A DNA stretch of 64,000 bases from Toxorhynchites rutilus septentrionalis (GCF_029784135.1 NC_073746.1:92516564-92580563); one strand, 5' to 3'; counted from the first letter of the stretch, positions 32,024-43,974 are shown. A program made the numbers and translations. The notes: a model not told the origin generated them from the letters alone.

Positions 32024-33307
32024 TTAGGCTGTCAAAAAAGTCCTGCGGTATTTTTTTTGAATTTTCATTTGTTCATAAAATTAGTTACAATCATCTGTAT
32101 TAAGTCAAATATGCGCCGTTTTGTTCGATGACTTGTTCCCAACGAGATGCCAACTTCATAATACCCCTGTTATAGAAGCTCGCTTCCTTATTGGCAAAAA
32201 ACTCGGATAGCCAATTTTCACAGGCCTCTTTTGTGGCTAACTTCTGACTACCTAGCTCGTTCGCCATGGACAAAAGCAGGTGGTAGTCACTTGGTGCAAG
32301 GTCCGGACTATACGGCGGATGTAAAAGAACCTCCCATCCGAGCTCCCGGAGCTTCTGGCGCGTCACCAAAGAAGTGTGTGGCCTGGCGTTGTCCTGATGG
32401 AAGACAATGCGGCCTCTGTTTATCAAAGATGGCCTCTTCTTCATGAGTGCTACCTTCAAGCGGTCCAGTTGTTGGCAGTACAGGTCCGAATTGAGCGTTT
32501 GGCCATAGGGAAGCAGCTCATAATAGATTATTCCTTGACAATCCCACCAAACACACAGCAGAACCTTCCTGGCCGTTAATGGAGCTTGGCCACCGTCTGA
32601 GCCGCTTCAGCGGGCTTCGACCACGACCGTTTGCGCTTCACGTTGTCGTAAGTGACCCACTTTTCATCGCCAGTCACCATCCGCTTCAGAAACGGGTCGA
32701 TTTTGTTGCGATTCAGCAGCGATTCACATGCGTCGATACGGTCAAAGATGTTTTTTTGCGTCAACGTGTGTGGCACCCATACATCGAGCTTCTTTGTGAA
32801 TCTAAGCTTCTTCAAATGGTTAATAACGGTTTGATGACTTATCCCCAGCTCTTGGCCGATGCTACGGCTGCTACTATGCCGGTCTTTCTCGGTTAATACA
32901 GCGATTTTGTCGCAATTTTCGACGACAGGCCTTCCGGAGCGTGGCGCATCTTCTACGACCTCTACATCAGAACGAAAACGTTGAAAACATCGTTGTGGGG
33001 TGGAAATGGAAACTGTATCGGGTCCATAAACTGCACAAATTTTATTGGCAGCTTGAGATGCATTTTTGCCTTTGTCATAGTAGTACTGTAAAATATGTCG
33101 GATTTTCTCTTTATTTTGCTCCATATTTGCGACACTATAACTCACGAACGACTTAACCAAACAAAACATTGTCAAGGACTATATTATAGCGCGCAAAAAT
33201 ACCTTTCCAACAAGCTATAGTATGACTCGATACAATGAATACAACTAGAACTACGCGCTTACAACGACACCTCGCGGAAATACCGCAGGACTTTGTTGAC
33301 AGCCTAA
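32024..33307 (-). mobile_element. Mariner (DD34D) element, 1284 bp
   Basis: Inverted ends TTAGGCTGTCAAAAAAGTCC (left) and TTAGGCTGTCAACAAAGTCC (right) enclose one transposase gene. TA duplicates flank it at 32022-32023 and 33308-33309. Length and ends are typical of mariner. A second copy starts at 63049. Confidence 0.93.
32100..33124 (-). pseudogene. Mariner transposase, single frameshift
   Basis: Transposase for cut-and-paste transposition. The ATG at 33124 (MEQNKEKIRHILQYYYDKG) opens a paired helix-turn-helix domain (KNASQAANKICAVYG, SHQTVINHLKK). The WVPHTL linker and first catalytic Asp (VTGDEKW) follow. Near 32585 one base is lost in the codons for AKPGLTAR, which ends the frame at 32576. 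The next frame carries on to the normal C-terminus (stop at 32100). It holds the second and third Asp (FHQDNARPHTS, PYSPDLAPSDYH) with 34 residues between. About 345 residues in total, normal for mariner. One indel separates it from an open gene. Confidence 0.92.
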
Positions 33308-33375
33308 TATATCCAAAAATCATAGATGTGATTCTTATCGTTTTTAGGTTATGATTTTTCGAATAATAAAAAATA

Positions 33376-34690
33376 CAGGGTGGGCCATTTAAAGTGGAAG
33401 GATTTGTTTTTGCAATAGCAAAGTAAAGAAGTGGAATTTTAATTTTTTTTTTTTTGAAATTCATTTATTTTGGTCCAAGGAGATTTGTTCTAACTACTTT
33501 TTGATTATGATATCTCGTAAATGACCGCCTCTGGCCTTGACCGCAAAATGTGCCCTTTTTTCGGCATTTTCCATCACTTTGCCTAATGTTTCGGCCGATA
33601 TGGTAGCAATTTCTTGTCGGATATTGTCTTTCAGCGCAGCCAGGGTCCTTGGTTTACCAGTGTATACCTTGGATTTCAAATATCCCCATAAAAAAAAGTC
33701 AGGAGTCGTCAAATCAGGTGATCTCGGTGGCCAGTCATAATCGCCGTTTTTCGATATTAATCTTCCGGGGAACATTTCGCGCAATAATTTGGTCGTGGCA
33801 GCCGCTGTATGGCATGTAGCGCCGTCCTGTTGGAACCAGTAATTGTCCAATTCATTTTCACGAACAAATGGCAATAAAAAATCGGTTATCATTGTCCGAT
33901 AACGCTCCCCATTCACGGTTACCGTTGCTCCATTTTCGTTTTCAAAGAAGTACGGGCCGATGACTTTATCGGCATAAATGCCACACCACACAGTAACTTT
34001 TTGGTCGTAAAGAGGTTGCGTTTCGATGAATTGAGGGTTTTCAGTAGCATAAAACCGACAATTTTGTTTATTTTGTTTATTCAAGTTGAAATGCGCTTCA
34101 TCAGACATTATGATTTTTTTCCAAAAGCCACGTTCATTTTTGGCCATTTCGATGGTCCATTTCGCAAAATCAAGTCGACGTGGTAAGTCAGATGGGTTAA
34201 GTTGTTGAGCCATTTGAATTTTATACGGAAACATTTTCAAATCAACACGAATTATGCGTCGGAGAGTGGTTCGAGCGATGCCTAACTCTTGCGAACGATG
34301 GCGACCTGATGTCGATGGAGTCTCTGCAACACTGGCTCGAACGGCATCAATATTCTCGTCGAAACGTCTTGGTCGTTGTCTGGACAGATGACTGGCATTA
34401 CCAACACTACCAGACGATATAAATTTGGCATATAATCGACGTATAGTGTTGTCTCCAGGCGATGTTTTAACTTTATTTTTATTTTTCCACGCACGTTTAG
34501 TTAACACAATTGAGAAGTTATTTTGAATGTACAGCTGAACAATTTCAGCGCGTTGTTTAGGTGTGTATTGTTCCATGGTTAAAATTGTACTGAAATGACG
34601 CTTCCAACGCGGTATGACATTTGTTAATATTACATCTCTGTCAAAAGTTATGGGGTTGCCAGATGCTTCCACTTTAAATGGCCCACCCTG
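33376..34690 (-). mobile_element. DD41D Tc1/mariner-superfamily element, 1315 bp, intact
   Basis: Perfect 25-bp inverted ends beginning CAGGGTGGGCCATTTAAAG, flanked by TA at 33374-33375 and 34691-34692, enclose one uninterrupted transposase gene. Complete ends, target duplication and open gene together suggest a recent insertion. Confidence 0.93.
33494..34576 (-). CDS. DD41D transposase, intact
   Basis: 360 codons. I start it at the ATG at 34576 (MEQYTPKQRAEIVQLY), because the longer frame upstream begins with GTG inside the terminal repeat. An N-terminal helix-turn-helix region of the DUF4817 type covers residues about 5-110 (IRRLYAKF, RSQELGIARTTLRRI). The catalytic core has Asp about 159 (IIMSDEAHF), Asp about 251 (WFQQDGATCHTA) and Asp about 293 (TTPDFFLWGYLK), with 41 residues between the last two. 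That spacing places it in the DD41D (rosa/VS-like) group, not classic mariner. No stop or frameshift is seen. It is the best candidate here for a functional transposase. Confidence 0.92.
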   Translation of the reverse strand: MEQYTPKQRAEIVQLYIQNNFSIVLTKRAWKNKNKVKTSPGDNTIRRLYAKFISSGSVGNASHLSRQRPRRFDENIDAVRASVAETPSTSGRHRSQELGIARTTLRRIIRVDLKMFPYKIQMAQQLNPSDLPRRLDFAKWTIEMAKNERGFWKKIIMSDEAHFNLNKQNKQNCRFYATENPQFIETQPLYDQKVTVWCGIYADKVIGPYFFENENGATVTVNGERYRTMITDFLLPFVRENELDNYWFQQDGATCHTAAATTKLLREMFPGRLISKNGDYDWPPRSPDLTTPDFFLWGYLKSKVYTGKPRTLAALKDNIRQEIATISAETLGKVMENAEKRAHFAVKARGGHLRDIIIKK

Positions 34691-34798
34691 TACGTGTCTT
34701 ATATTTTGCGAAAAGGAACAAAACTACCACTTTTCATGAAAATCCGAGAACCACTATATCGGTTTGGCATGGAATGGCTGATATATAAACTGATTTAA

Positions 34799-35084
34799 CA
34801 CAACACCTACCGAAGTGCCTGAAAATATATCGATATTTAATGTATACCTATTCCTACCACCGCAGGTCAAATGTCCTATCTTTCAAATGTCATATACTTC
34901 GCTATGCAAAGCGAAACATGTGCTATTTAGCAATATTTGGTAAGATTAAACATTGTAAAACACACTGATGTATTTTTTTCTAGAAAAGAAGTAAAGGTAA
35001 ATGACGATGCGATAATGTTGTTTGTAGAGCCGTTTTGTCAAAATTTCAAAAGGGTCATTTGACCCCGCCGCGGTAGTTTTAGTG
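34799..35084. mobile_element. TTAA-flanked MITE, 286 bp
   Basis: TTAA at 34795-34798 and 35085-35088. Left end CACAACACCTACCG, right end (inverted) CACTAAAACTACCG. It shares TGTATACCTATTCCTACCAC and the GGTCAAATG/ATTTGACCC blocks with the larger element at 7285-8096, which marks both as one family. Confidence 0.8.
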
Positions 35085-35088
35085 TTAA

Positions 35089-37470
35089 TATACTTCCTCA
35101 ATACATTCGAAATTTGCAATTTTTATGCTGAATGCGATAGATGACGGCGGTACCAAAACTAATTCTTTATTACGATGTAAATATTTTATTTCAAATTTCA
35201 ATATGATTTGACTTCAAACTATATTTCTGTAAGAAAGCATTGCGAAACATTTCGAACAGAGTGTAGATACGATTTTTCTAAGAAAAGGTTATGGATTATG
35301 ATTTTATGAAGTCAAAGCATAACTTAATTTAATAAAAATAGAAGCTAGCATTTGAAAGACTGTCCAAGAAAGTTTGAGTCGTTGCCATTTCGCAATCCTT
35401 CATGTCTAGTGCATTTCTGTGGCCGCGTCCTGTAGTATCGTATTATCTCTCTGCACCTGGACAGCGATATGTTTTTTGCCTGGGATGTTTTTTTATTTCC
35501 AAAAAGCGTGGGCTTCCAGGATGACAGCGTCGAAAAATTGTGCACAAATGGTGTAAGAAAATTAGCGTAAATGTATGTAAGAAAGTCGAGTTAACAGTGA
35601 TCGGGAAGCTCAGCGAGGATAACTCTTTTGAGGATAAACCGGATGCGGGTCGAAAAAATGACCTCACACTCCTCGTTTGGATAATCATATAATGAAGACG
35701 TGTGAACTATGAGAAGCGGGAGCAACCAAAACGAACCCAATAAAAGCGGCATCGATCAGACTTAAAGCGCAGAAGCAAATTGAAGAATTTTGGGTGTTGA
35801 CTAAGGCACATATCAGAAAACATATAGAAACTAGAATCCATACGACAATTTGACAAGAAATGGTGAACTGTCAAAAGAAATGGAAAAAAAATTAACAATA
35901 AATGTAGTGGTTCAAATTATGAACGTGGAGTTGTTCTGTAAAGATATTTAAGATTCAATTGAAAATTTAATTTTTCGTTTCTTGAGAATATGGAATCAAA
36001 ACTTTCGCTTCCGGATATCATGAATTTGCCCATGAACAAATCATTATTTATTTCGTAGTTACGGAAGCCAACGAAAAAGGACGTGGTATCGTAAGCGGAA
36101 ATCCCAACCTTTGGCAAACTCACATTGTGTAGGCGTTTTGTCCCAGACAAGCTACCGCCAGTAATCTTCCAACGAGTTTAAAAATCAATTTCTCACATCG
36201 GTTGGCTATCTGTACAAAAACCAATTCCCGTGATTGGGTGGAACGAGGTTGAATTTAAACATGTTGGAAGCGTGGGGTGGCGGAGGTGATTTTCAAAAGG
36301 CACATCAACCGAACGTGAAATATGGCCAGACAGCGGCACAGTTTGAATCAACAGAGCATTTTCCTACATGTGGAGGAGAGTTGAACCAATAATAATGATT
36401 TATACGAAAAATATCTACTATCGAATGTGAATTATATGATGTGTGTGGGTTTTTGGATCCGTTGGTGGTGGTGGTGGTTTACAACGATAAGTGACCGATA
36501 GCTGGGGTCGGAAGTGGCAAAGGATGTGGAATGACATTAATCTTAAGTGATAAAGTCGGATGGTTGTCGCTGCGAGAACTCTGTATACTTTAAGATCTCG
36601 GAATGACGACAGAGGTGGTTTGCCGGAATTCAGCTACCCAGAGTGAAGCCGAAAAAGACTAAACCATGTGAGATATTAAAACTGTTTACTGAATTTGTTA
36701 ACTATCAGTTTATTGGGTGAACATTTCGGAGCGGTCAATCGCAGCAGATGAATAAAGAATTCCTTCGCTACAAGTTCGTGAGATTTCTCAAATATGATGT
36801 GAAAAGTCGTCTCATCACATTTTACTTGATACAAAACTGTTGAAATTCATTAAATTTATATTCAAACAATTAGAAAAAAAAACTGTATTTGTTCTCATGT
36901 AACATTTTCCACAAATTTGAAGACTTCCCGCTAGCATCAACGCTCTCGACCAGACTCGTCGGAGAAAGCAACTGAATGGCGGCATGTGCTGTGAGAGTGC
37001 ATCCTACGAAGCGCCATAAAAACGCATCGGGGTGTCCTTGGCAATAAATTACTGTCTTATCTGTGATGATTTAAGGGAATAGGCAGCCAATTATCGAGTC
37101 GTGTTCGTGTAGATGGACGGTTGGACGGTTGTTCTACACCGGGCGGAAAGCGGACAGGTCGTTCCTCATTTCACGCTGGGAGGATTCGGTTTCTTTCTCC
37201 GTACAGCTCGAACTCGAATTTGTGGAAATATGATCGAATGCAACGGGGCTACATGTTACGGTAGACTGGGTCTGATTGTTGTGTTGATTGTTCCATAAAG
37301 TTCGTTAATTTCTGTTGGGTTGATGAACATTTTAGTTCAAAACAATCTTGTTATGTATTTGGTTTGCTGAAATACGTATTCACTTATTTTTCATTTCAGA
37401 AAATTTCAGAAGATAAACTGGGACGCCGAAGCGGGTTATTTGATCGAAATGCTGTCCTAAGCTAATTTTG
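35089..37470. other. Unassigned, mostly TE-poor DNA
   Basis: No recognisable gene. 36463-36478 is a GGT microsatellite. The part 36180-37320 has even composition and no repeat hallmarks. Short minus frames at 35345-36150 show no known domain. Confidence 0.4.
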
Positions 37471-37476
37471 CAGTTC

Positions 37477-39785
37477 TGGAAAAAGTACAAACTGAGCAAA
37501 AAAAAAAAACTGAAAAAAAAATTAAATAATGTTTAAAAATGGAATATCTCGAAAACTTCATTTCTACATTTCTACAAAACTACAACATTTTAATTCTTGA
37601 TCCAATGAAGCGTATATTGTCTAAGGGATGAAATGTAGGAAATTGTTGAAATTCAACAAGTTTTTTTAAACAATTTTTTAAATATTTTTTCAATTTAAAC
37701 AAGTATTTTTAAATTTACACTGGAATTTTTTTTCTAGATTGGAATTCCTTTTTCTAAAAAACATATTTTTCTAAAATTCTTAAAACATGATACGAATAGT
37801 TCTTACAATTTACAACAGGTCACTCATACATCATAAGATGGGCCCTTTTACAAGCAAAAAAGAAATTTCTAACAACAAATTTTTCATGTCTTCTTTGAAA
37901 AAGTTACAACTAATTCTAATTTTGTTCATAATCTAGATAGCGATATAGTATATTCGACAAAGTTTTAGATCTAGTTAAAATATGGTCCTGTATCGATGAC
38001 GTCATCTTTTTAACTTTCACAGTTTCTGGATAATATGACATTTTAGTATGGAGACTCCTGAAAAATAAATGTTTCACTCGTAACATTTTTGTGTGTAAAT
38101 TCTGGCGTTTGATATGTTCTAGACGTGTTTCTAAATAAATTAAAGTTTTCACAATGTGTCATTCGCGACAATCTCCACACTAAAATGTTATGTGTTAAAC
38201 ATTCATAGTTATTTTCCAAAGGAAACATGATGTTCGAAAGATTATATGTTGGTGTAGTGATACATTGTTACTAATCATACTAACAGTTTACATTAGATTA
38301 CAATTATGTGATCTGGTCGCACTGCCAAGGCGATATAGAACTATACAAATGTTCAAGTATAGAAACAATCAGTCAGCTCATGTACCACAGTTGATTTTTA
38401 CTTGTATACACTTGTGTTCTCACAAGAAACGGTTGAAAATGGAATTTTTTACAAACACATCGTGATGGCCTCACGATAGTTATTAGATATAGTGTTTCTT
38501 CGAAAGTGAGATGTGTTTTTCAACAATGAAAACTATTTCCCTGTAGCAGTACATTTTTTCCGATGTATAAATGAATTGTTGGTAATTATATGGGCATATA
38601 TTTTTTTTAGAATTAAAAAAAAAAACAAAATAATTTTGTTTTGATTGTTTTTTTTTAATTTGTTTGATATTTTTGATTTAAAACTTAAATAATTTTCTGC
38701 ATTTCATACTTTAGCAAGCATTTTGTATGTCTTACAGTTTTTGAGTTAAGATTTTTCGAAAATAAGTTAAACAAACTCAAAATTTCGAAAAATTCCTATA
38801 AAACGCTTGTTAAAGAATGGATTGTTGAAAATAATTTATGTTCTCATCAAAGAATATCAAACATAATTGAAAAAAAAATATTTAGAAAATTGAAATTTAT
38901 TTTTCTCAAAAAATATTTTTATTTTTCTTAAAAAATAAAAGTTGTTGTCAGAAAAACCTTTTCCTTGTGCAAGTACTTATATCACGATGCATGATTGACT
39001 TTACCTATTTTTTTGAGAATTAAAAAAAATACGTTTTTGGGAAAAATTAATGTAAATTTTTGAAATTATTTTGTTTTTAGTGTAATTTAAAAAAACATTG
39101 GTGTTGCATTTTTCCTACATTTCACCATTTGACGAGAATTTTGTTTTGCAAATGATTTTGAGATGAGATGAAAAAGTTCTTACTCAAAAACTGTAAGATC
39201 TACAAAATGCTGGTTAAAAAATGAATTGTAGAAATTAATTTGTTTTCTTTAAAAAAAAATTTATAATTCAAAGAAAAAAATCCTTGGAAAAAAAATTTGG
39301 GAATTAAAATTCATTTTTCTCGCATTTTTTTTTCTTCTTCATTCTGAAAAAATAAAAAAAACGTTTTTGAGAAAAATGAATTTCAAGTTTTTTTTCTTAA
39401 ATATTTTTTGTTCTAAAATATTTTATTTTCAGTGTGGTAAAAAAATGCTGTTTTTTAAAACAAAAAAACATTTGGTTTGAAAAATTTAAACAATTTTCTA
39501 CATCTCATCCTTTGACGAGAATTTTTTAGGTATTATAGTTTTTGAGTTAGAAATTTTCGTAAAAATGTGCAAATGCACTTTTGAAAAATTGCCATGAATT
39601 ATTCATTTTTACATTTGCCCAGGATCAAATTTGTTTTGGATTTGTAGGAGACAGTATGGGCTTTATTTGGTAAAAAAAAAGATTTAAAAAAAATGCAGTT
39701 TTTGAGATATTCCATTTTGAAACTTTATTTTCATTATTTTTCGGTTGAGAATAAGTTTTTTTTTCAATGTGTACTTTCTGTGTTT
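37477..39785. repeat. Large AT-rich element with long degenerate inverted arms
   Basis: The left side (37477-37660) and right side (39590-39785, reverse complement) share GAAA.AGTACA, A-rich tracts, AAAATGGAATATCTC.AAAAC and a TTGATCC block, in the same order. Inner pairs include GCATTTTGTATGTCTTACAGTT (38720) against its inverse at 39180-39215. It is non-coding and very rich in A and T runs. Arms are degenerate, so boundaries are approximate. Confidence 0.65.
38038..38188. repeat. Short inverted-repeat element inside the AT-rich foldback
   Basis: ACATTTTAGTATGGAGA at 38038-38054 is mirrored by TCTCCACACTAAAATGT at 38172-38188, enclosing 117 nt. Probably a small MITE. Confidence 0.6.
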
Positions 39786-39794
39786 CTTTCTACT

Positions 39795-39835
39795 TAGGCA
39801 GTGTTATAGATTACAATAATCTATAACACTGCCTA
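39795..39835. repeat. Perfect 19-bp palindromic arms with a 3-nt loop
   Basis: TAGGCAGTGTTATAGATTA, then CAA, then its exact reverse complement. It sits at the right edge of the AT-rich foldback. Confidence 0.9.
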
Positions 39836-40093
39836 ACACACCATTACATTCGAAATACCCCGTTTTGGGGTTATAGTTAATTTTCTAAAATGATCCCATT
39901 TCTGCATAAGCCCTCTTGAAAATTAGTCGTGATCGTATTTAAAAAACCTATACCATAAAATGGCATCGTACCTAGTACCGAACAAGTTGAAAAAATTTCA
40001 GCAAAATCAAAAATATGAAATTTTTTTTTTCGAAAATTCGCGTTGATAGTGGATTGCATCAGCTGACGGTCGTCGTTTGTTTGTCGAATGTTA

Positions 40094-40910
40094 GGGGAAA
40101 TGGGGGTAAGACGGACATGTTAAGAAGAACTTCAATTATATCTTTGGAAACTCATGTTTTCCAAAACTTGAAAGCAGTTTCTTACAGTTCAATATACTGG
40201 TTTCCGAAATAATTGGCCAAAAATTTGGTTTTCCATGTTTTTTACTGAAATTAAAACAAGACGAATAGTACAACATTTTTTTATCGATGCGGGTATAATG
40301 GACATGTAGTGGGGGGAATATTCACAAGTTGATAATATATGAAGCGAAGAAGTTAATCGCTCGCGAGAGGAATAATTTCGCTCTCTCTCTCAGTGTTTAT
40401 GTGTCTAGTAACCGAAGTAGAACAAAAAGAGAAAGCGAGAAAGAGTGGAATATTCTTCCCTTCACTTTCTATCATGCATTGGATGATATTATGGATGTGA
40501 CTGTCATTCCAATTCCACCAGTGCAATTATTTTAATAATTTAAATTTTCCACTCACGAAAGAATTTACTTTTCCGTAGGAGAGCCGCGGGTAAAACGGAC
40601 AGTGGGGGTATGATGGACAGGTGGTTGATTTGTATAGTTGCATTATGAATTTCACATTTCTGTTGATGGGAAACCCTTCTACAAGCTATTCTATAATATT
40701 TAATCCATCCTATGACAATGTATACTGATCAAAAGTGGAATAGAGAAACAAAGACCGAAAATCGAACATGATTTCGCGTGTGGATGTAACTTTTGTGGCT
40801 TCGATATTAAGCATTTTGAGTGGTTTAATTGAAAAATCGAATTCGTTGATGGTTATATTTCGGTTTGTGAGTTGAAAGAGAAGCGCTTTACCGCTTTATC
40901 GGTGAGCATG
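40094..40910 (+). repeat. GGTAAAACGGACA family, copy 1, right half inverted relative to copy 2
   Basis: The left end GGGGAAATGGGGGTAAGACG follows TA at 40092-40093. 40094-40575 parallels 53922-54520. From 40578 (GGAGAGCCGCGGGTAAAACG) onward it matches the reverse complement of 54520-54795. The motif GGTAARACGGACA recurs at least three times. Non-coding. Confidence 0.75.
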
Positions 40911-40974
40911 TGTGAAAAGTGGTTTAAACTATTCAGAAGCATTTTTTTCTCTGTGTCACATTCACGTTTTTTTT

Positions 40975-42150
40975 ACTGAGCGCACGTTCATGAGTCCAAT
41001 CGCAGAGCTGTTCATTGATTGATCTTCTAATTTTCTTTAGAATTATTTTTTACTATAAAATTTCAGTACTTCTACCAAACTCGACATCATAATATCAGAT
41101 TATTTTCAGACACAATTCTCGTACAAGATTTTTCATCCACTTGCAAATAACATGTTTCTCCGTTACATGGATAAATGTTTGATACAGAAAATATGATAAA
41201 AATATAATAAAGACAGCCCGAAATCGGAAAATTCCTCTCTCGAGTTTTGCTCTTATCAACGATCCATTTTTATTTATATAGATAGAAGACGATATATGAT
41301 TGCGTTTTATCACATTAAAATCCATTTACACTTTCGAATTTTCCCGTTTTGCTACAGAGTTTTCCGAAAATTTTCAATTGTCATGTTTGGTTGGAATATG
41401 TGTGGTGGAAATATTTGTAATATTTTTATGGGGTCTCCTTTCCTTTCCAGAGTAGGAAGGGATGTCATACCATCATAGAAACATTTCTCGTATCCAAAAA
41501 CCCTCACATCCCAAATTTGGCTACATTCGCTTGATTAGTTTCGAGATATAAGATTGTGTTTCATTTGTATGGCAGCCCTCATGCTCTTAGAGAAGGGGTA
41601 GGTGTGTCGAACCACCATAGAAAAGTTTCGTGCCCCCTAAAACCTCCACATGCCAAATATGGCTCAATTTGCTTGATTAGTTCTCGAGTAATACAGAAAT
41701 TTGTGTTTCATTTGCATGGGAGCCGCCCTTCAGGGAGGAGGGAGGAGCGTCAAACTATCATAGAAACGTTGATGGATCCCTAAAACCTCTATATGCTAAG
41801 TTTGATTCCATTTGTTTGGTTAGTTCTCAGATTGTTCAGTAACCTCCCCCCCCCTCCTCTTTATAGAGGGGAAAGGAGTGTCAAACCACCATAAAAACAT
41901 TTATTGCTCCCTAAAACCTCCATCTGCCAAATTTGGTTCCATTTACTTGAATAGTTCTCGAGTTATGCAGAAATTTGTGTTTCATTTCTATGGCAGCCCC
42001 CCCTTAGAAAGGTGGGAGGAGTCATAAGAACCCTCCCATGCCACTAAAACTCTCACATACCAATTTTTGCGCCGATCGGTTCTGTAGTTTCCGAGTCCAT
42101 ATGAATCAGACAGACAGAAATCCATTTTTTATAGATATAGATTAAGAACA
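40975..42150 (+). repeat. CTAGCTGACCC-type element, copy 2, with about five tandem ~130-bp units
   Basis: The 5' part (40975-41300) matches copies at 25.5 and 55.3 kb. From about 41470 to 42060 a unit of 110-140 bp repeats about five times. Each unit has CCACCATAGAAA, CCTAAAACCTCCA, TTGGTTCCATTT, TTAGTTCTCGAG and a C-rich/G-rich patch. It ends with a CAGACAGACAG run and TATAGATATAGAT. Short frames across it are by-products of the repeat. Confidence 0.8.
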
Positions 42151-42463
42151 TGGAAATGAATGGAAAAAATCAAAACAATTGGAGACCCCTGCGTTGATAA
42201 CAATAATTACGTTCAAACAGAGCTCTGAATGACCAGAATGGGAGAATAGACACGACAAGATAATTTCACAAGCAGGACAACCTCAGACCACATGTTCCTA
42301 GATCTGTCATTGATCATCTAAAAAGAGTAATCTAAGAGGTCCTACCACACCCGCTGTATTGCCCGGACATTGCTCTTTCAGATCACTATTTGTTGTTTCA
42401 AGCTTTGGTTTGTTTCCATCTCGGCATCAAGGAAGCTCACAACTACACAGTTGATAGATTGTA

Positions 42464-43761
42464 AAGGGTGTGTCACATCAAATTGCATCACGGAAAAAAC
42501 GCTGTAGAAATTCGCCCAGTAGACCGATCCTTTTGAAAATTTTAGACAGTAAAATAAAAACTATTAAACAACTTTTGGCATTTTCTTTTTAATCATACTT
42601 CGAGCCCAAGCCCGTATGCTCGCACCTTCCTCTTTACCCCGTCCATAAGGTTCTGTACAACGTCAGGTTGTAGTTTTTTTTGAACAGAAATCCATTTTCT
42701 CTTGAAGTCCGCCTCCGATTTGACAACTTTTGGGTTCTTCCGGAGGGCCTGCTTCATAATCGCCCAATATTTCTCTATTGGGCGAAGCTCCGGCGCGTTG
42801 GGCGGGTTAATTTCCTTTGGCACGAAGGTGACCCCGTTGGCTTCGTACCACTCCAACACGTCCTTTGAATAGTGGCACGAAGCGAGATCCGGCTAGAAGA
42901 TGGTCGGGCCCTCGTGCTGCTTCAATAGTGGTAGTAAGCGCTTCTGTAGGCACTCCTTAAGGTAAACCTGCCCGTTTACCGTGCCGATCATCACGAAGGG
43001 GGCGCTCCGCTTTCCGCAAGAGCAGATCGCATGCCACACCATGTACTTTTTGGCAAACTTGGATAGTTTCTGCTTGCGAATCTCCTCCGGAACGCTGAAT
43101 TTGTCTTCTGCGGAGAAGAACAACAGGCCCGGCAGCTGACGAAAGTCCACTTTGACGTAGGTTTCGTCGTCCATTACCAGGCAATGCGGCTTCGTCAGCA
43201 TTTCGGTGTACAGCTTCCGGGATCGCGTCTTCCCCACCATGTTTTGCCTTTCGTCGCGGTTAGGAGCCTTCTGAACCTTGTATGTACGCAGGCCCTCCCG
43301 CTGCTTGGTCCGCTGGACGAATGAACTTGACAAATTCAGCTTATTGGCGACATCCCGGACCGAACTTCTCGGATCACGTCTAAACTGCTTAACTACGCGC
43401 TTGTGATCTTTTTCACTGACGGAGCATCCATTTTTGCCGTTCTTCACCTTTTGCCGTTCTTCACCTTCTCGAAGTATCGTTTTAGTACTCTGCTGACCGT
43501 GGATTGGACGATTCCCAGCATCTTACCGATGTCCCGATGTGACAACTCCGGATTCTCGAAATGAGTGTACAAGATTAATTCACGACGCTCTTTTTCGTTC
43601 GACGACATTTTTCCAAATTTACGAAAAATTGACAGTGAAGCATGGCCAACGTGATCTATACACTCTTATCTGATTATAAAACCAAAGCTGAAGATATAAT
43701 TCCTAAAAATTAAATTTCTACAGCGTTTTTTCCGTGATGCAATTTGATGTGACACACCCTT
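42464..43761 (-). mobile_element. DD37E Tc1/mariner-superfamily element, 1298 bp
   Basis: Perfect inverted ends of about 49 bp beginning AAGGGTGTGTCACATCAAAT, flanked by TA at 42462-42463 and 43762-43763. One transposase gene inside. DD37E elements of this size were first described in aedine mosquitoes, which supports the organism call. Confidence 0.93.
42593..43608 (-). pseudogene. DD37E transposase with a 17-bp duplication and a stop
   Basis: Starts at the ATG at 43608 (MSSNEKERRELILYTHFENP) with a helix-turn-helix (SHRDIGKMLGIVQSTVSRVL). A 17-bp tandem duplication at about 43436-43470 (GGTGAAGAACGGCAAAA twice) shifts the frame. The rest reads on: first catalytic Asp in VMDDETYVKVDF, WHAICSCG, then TGG changed to TAG at 42893-42895 just before the second Asp (PDLASCHYS). 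The catalytic Glu is in PELRPIEKYW, 37 residues later, which sets the DD37E class. Terminal repeats are perfect, so the gene was probably damaged recently. Confidence 0.92.
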
Positions 43762-43974
43762 TAAATAACACAATACGAAGTGCACCCAAACTAGCGTTGG
43801 CAGAAAACATTTCATCTTTGGAAGAAATGATGCCATTTCGTGTGCTGGAGAGTCAAATGCGCAATTAATGAGCTGTTTTAAAAGCTTAAAAATGGTTTGT
43901 ATGTATACGAGCAGACATCTCTTTCTGTTTTCTTTTCTCATTTCATTTGGGATTGTGCCAAAAAAAAAAGTCCA

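Noticed and set aside
33537..34186. Plus-strand frames inside the DD41D element
   Set aside because: Antisense shadows of the intact minus-strand transposase.
41556..41783. Open frame across tandem units
   Set aside because: It follows the repeat period and breaks in neighbouring units; not conserved as protein.
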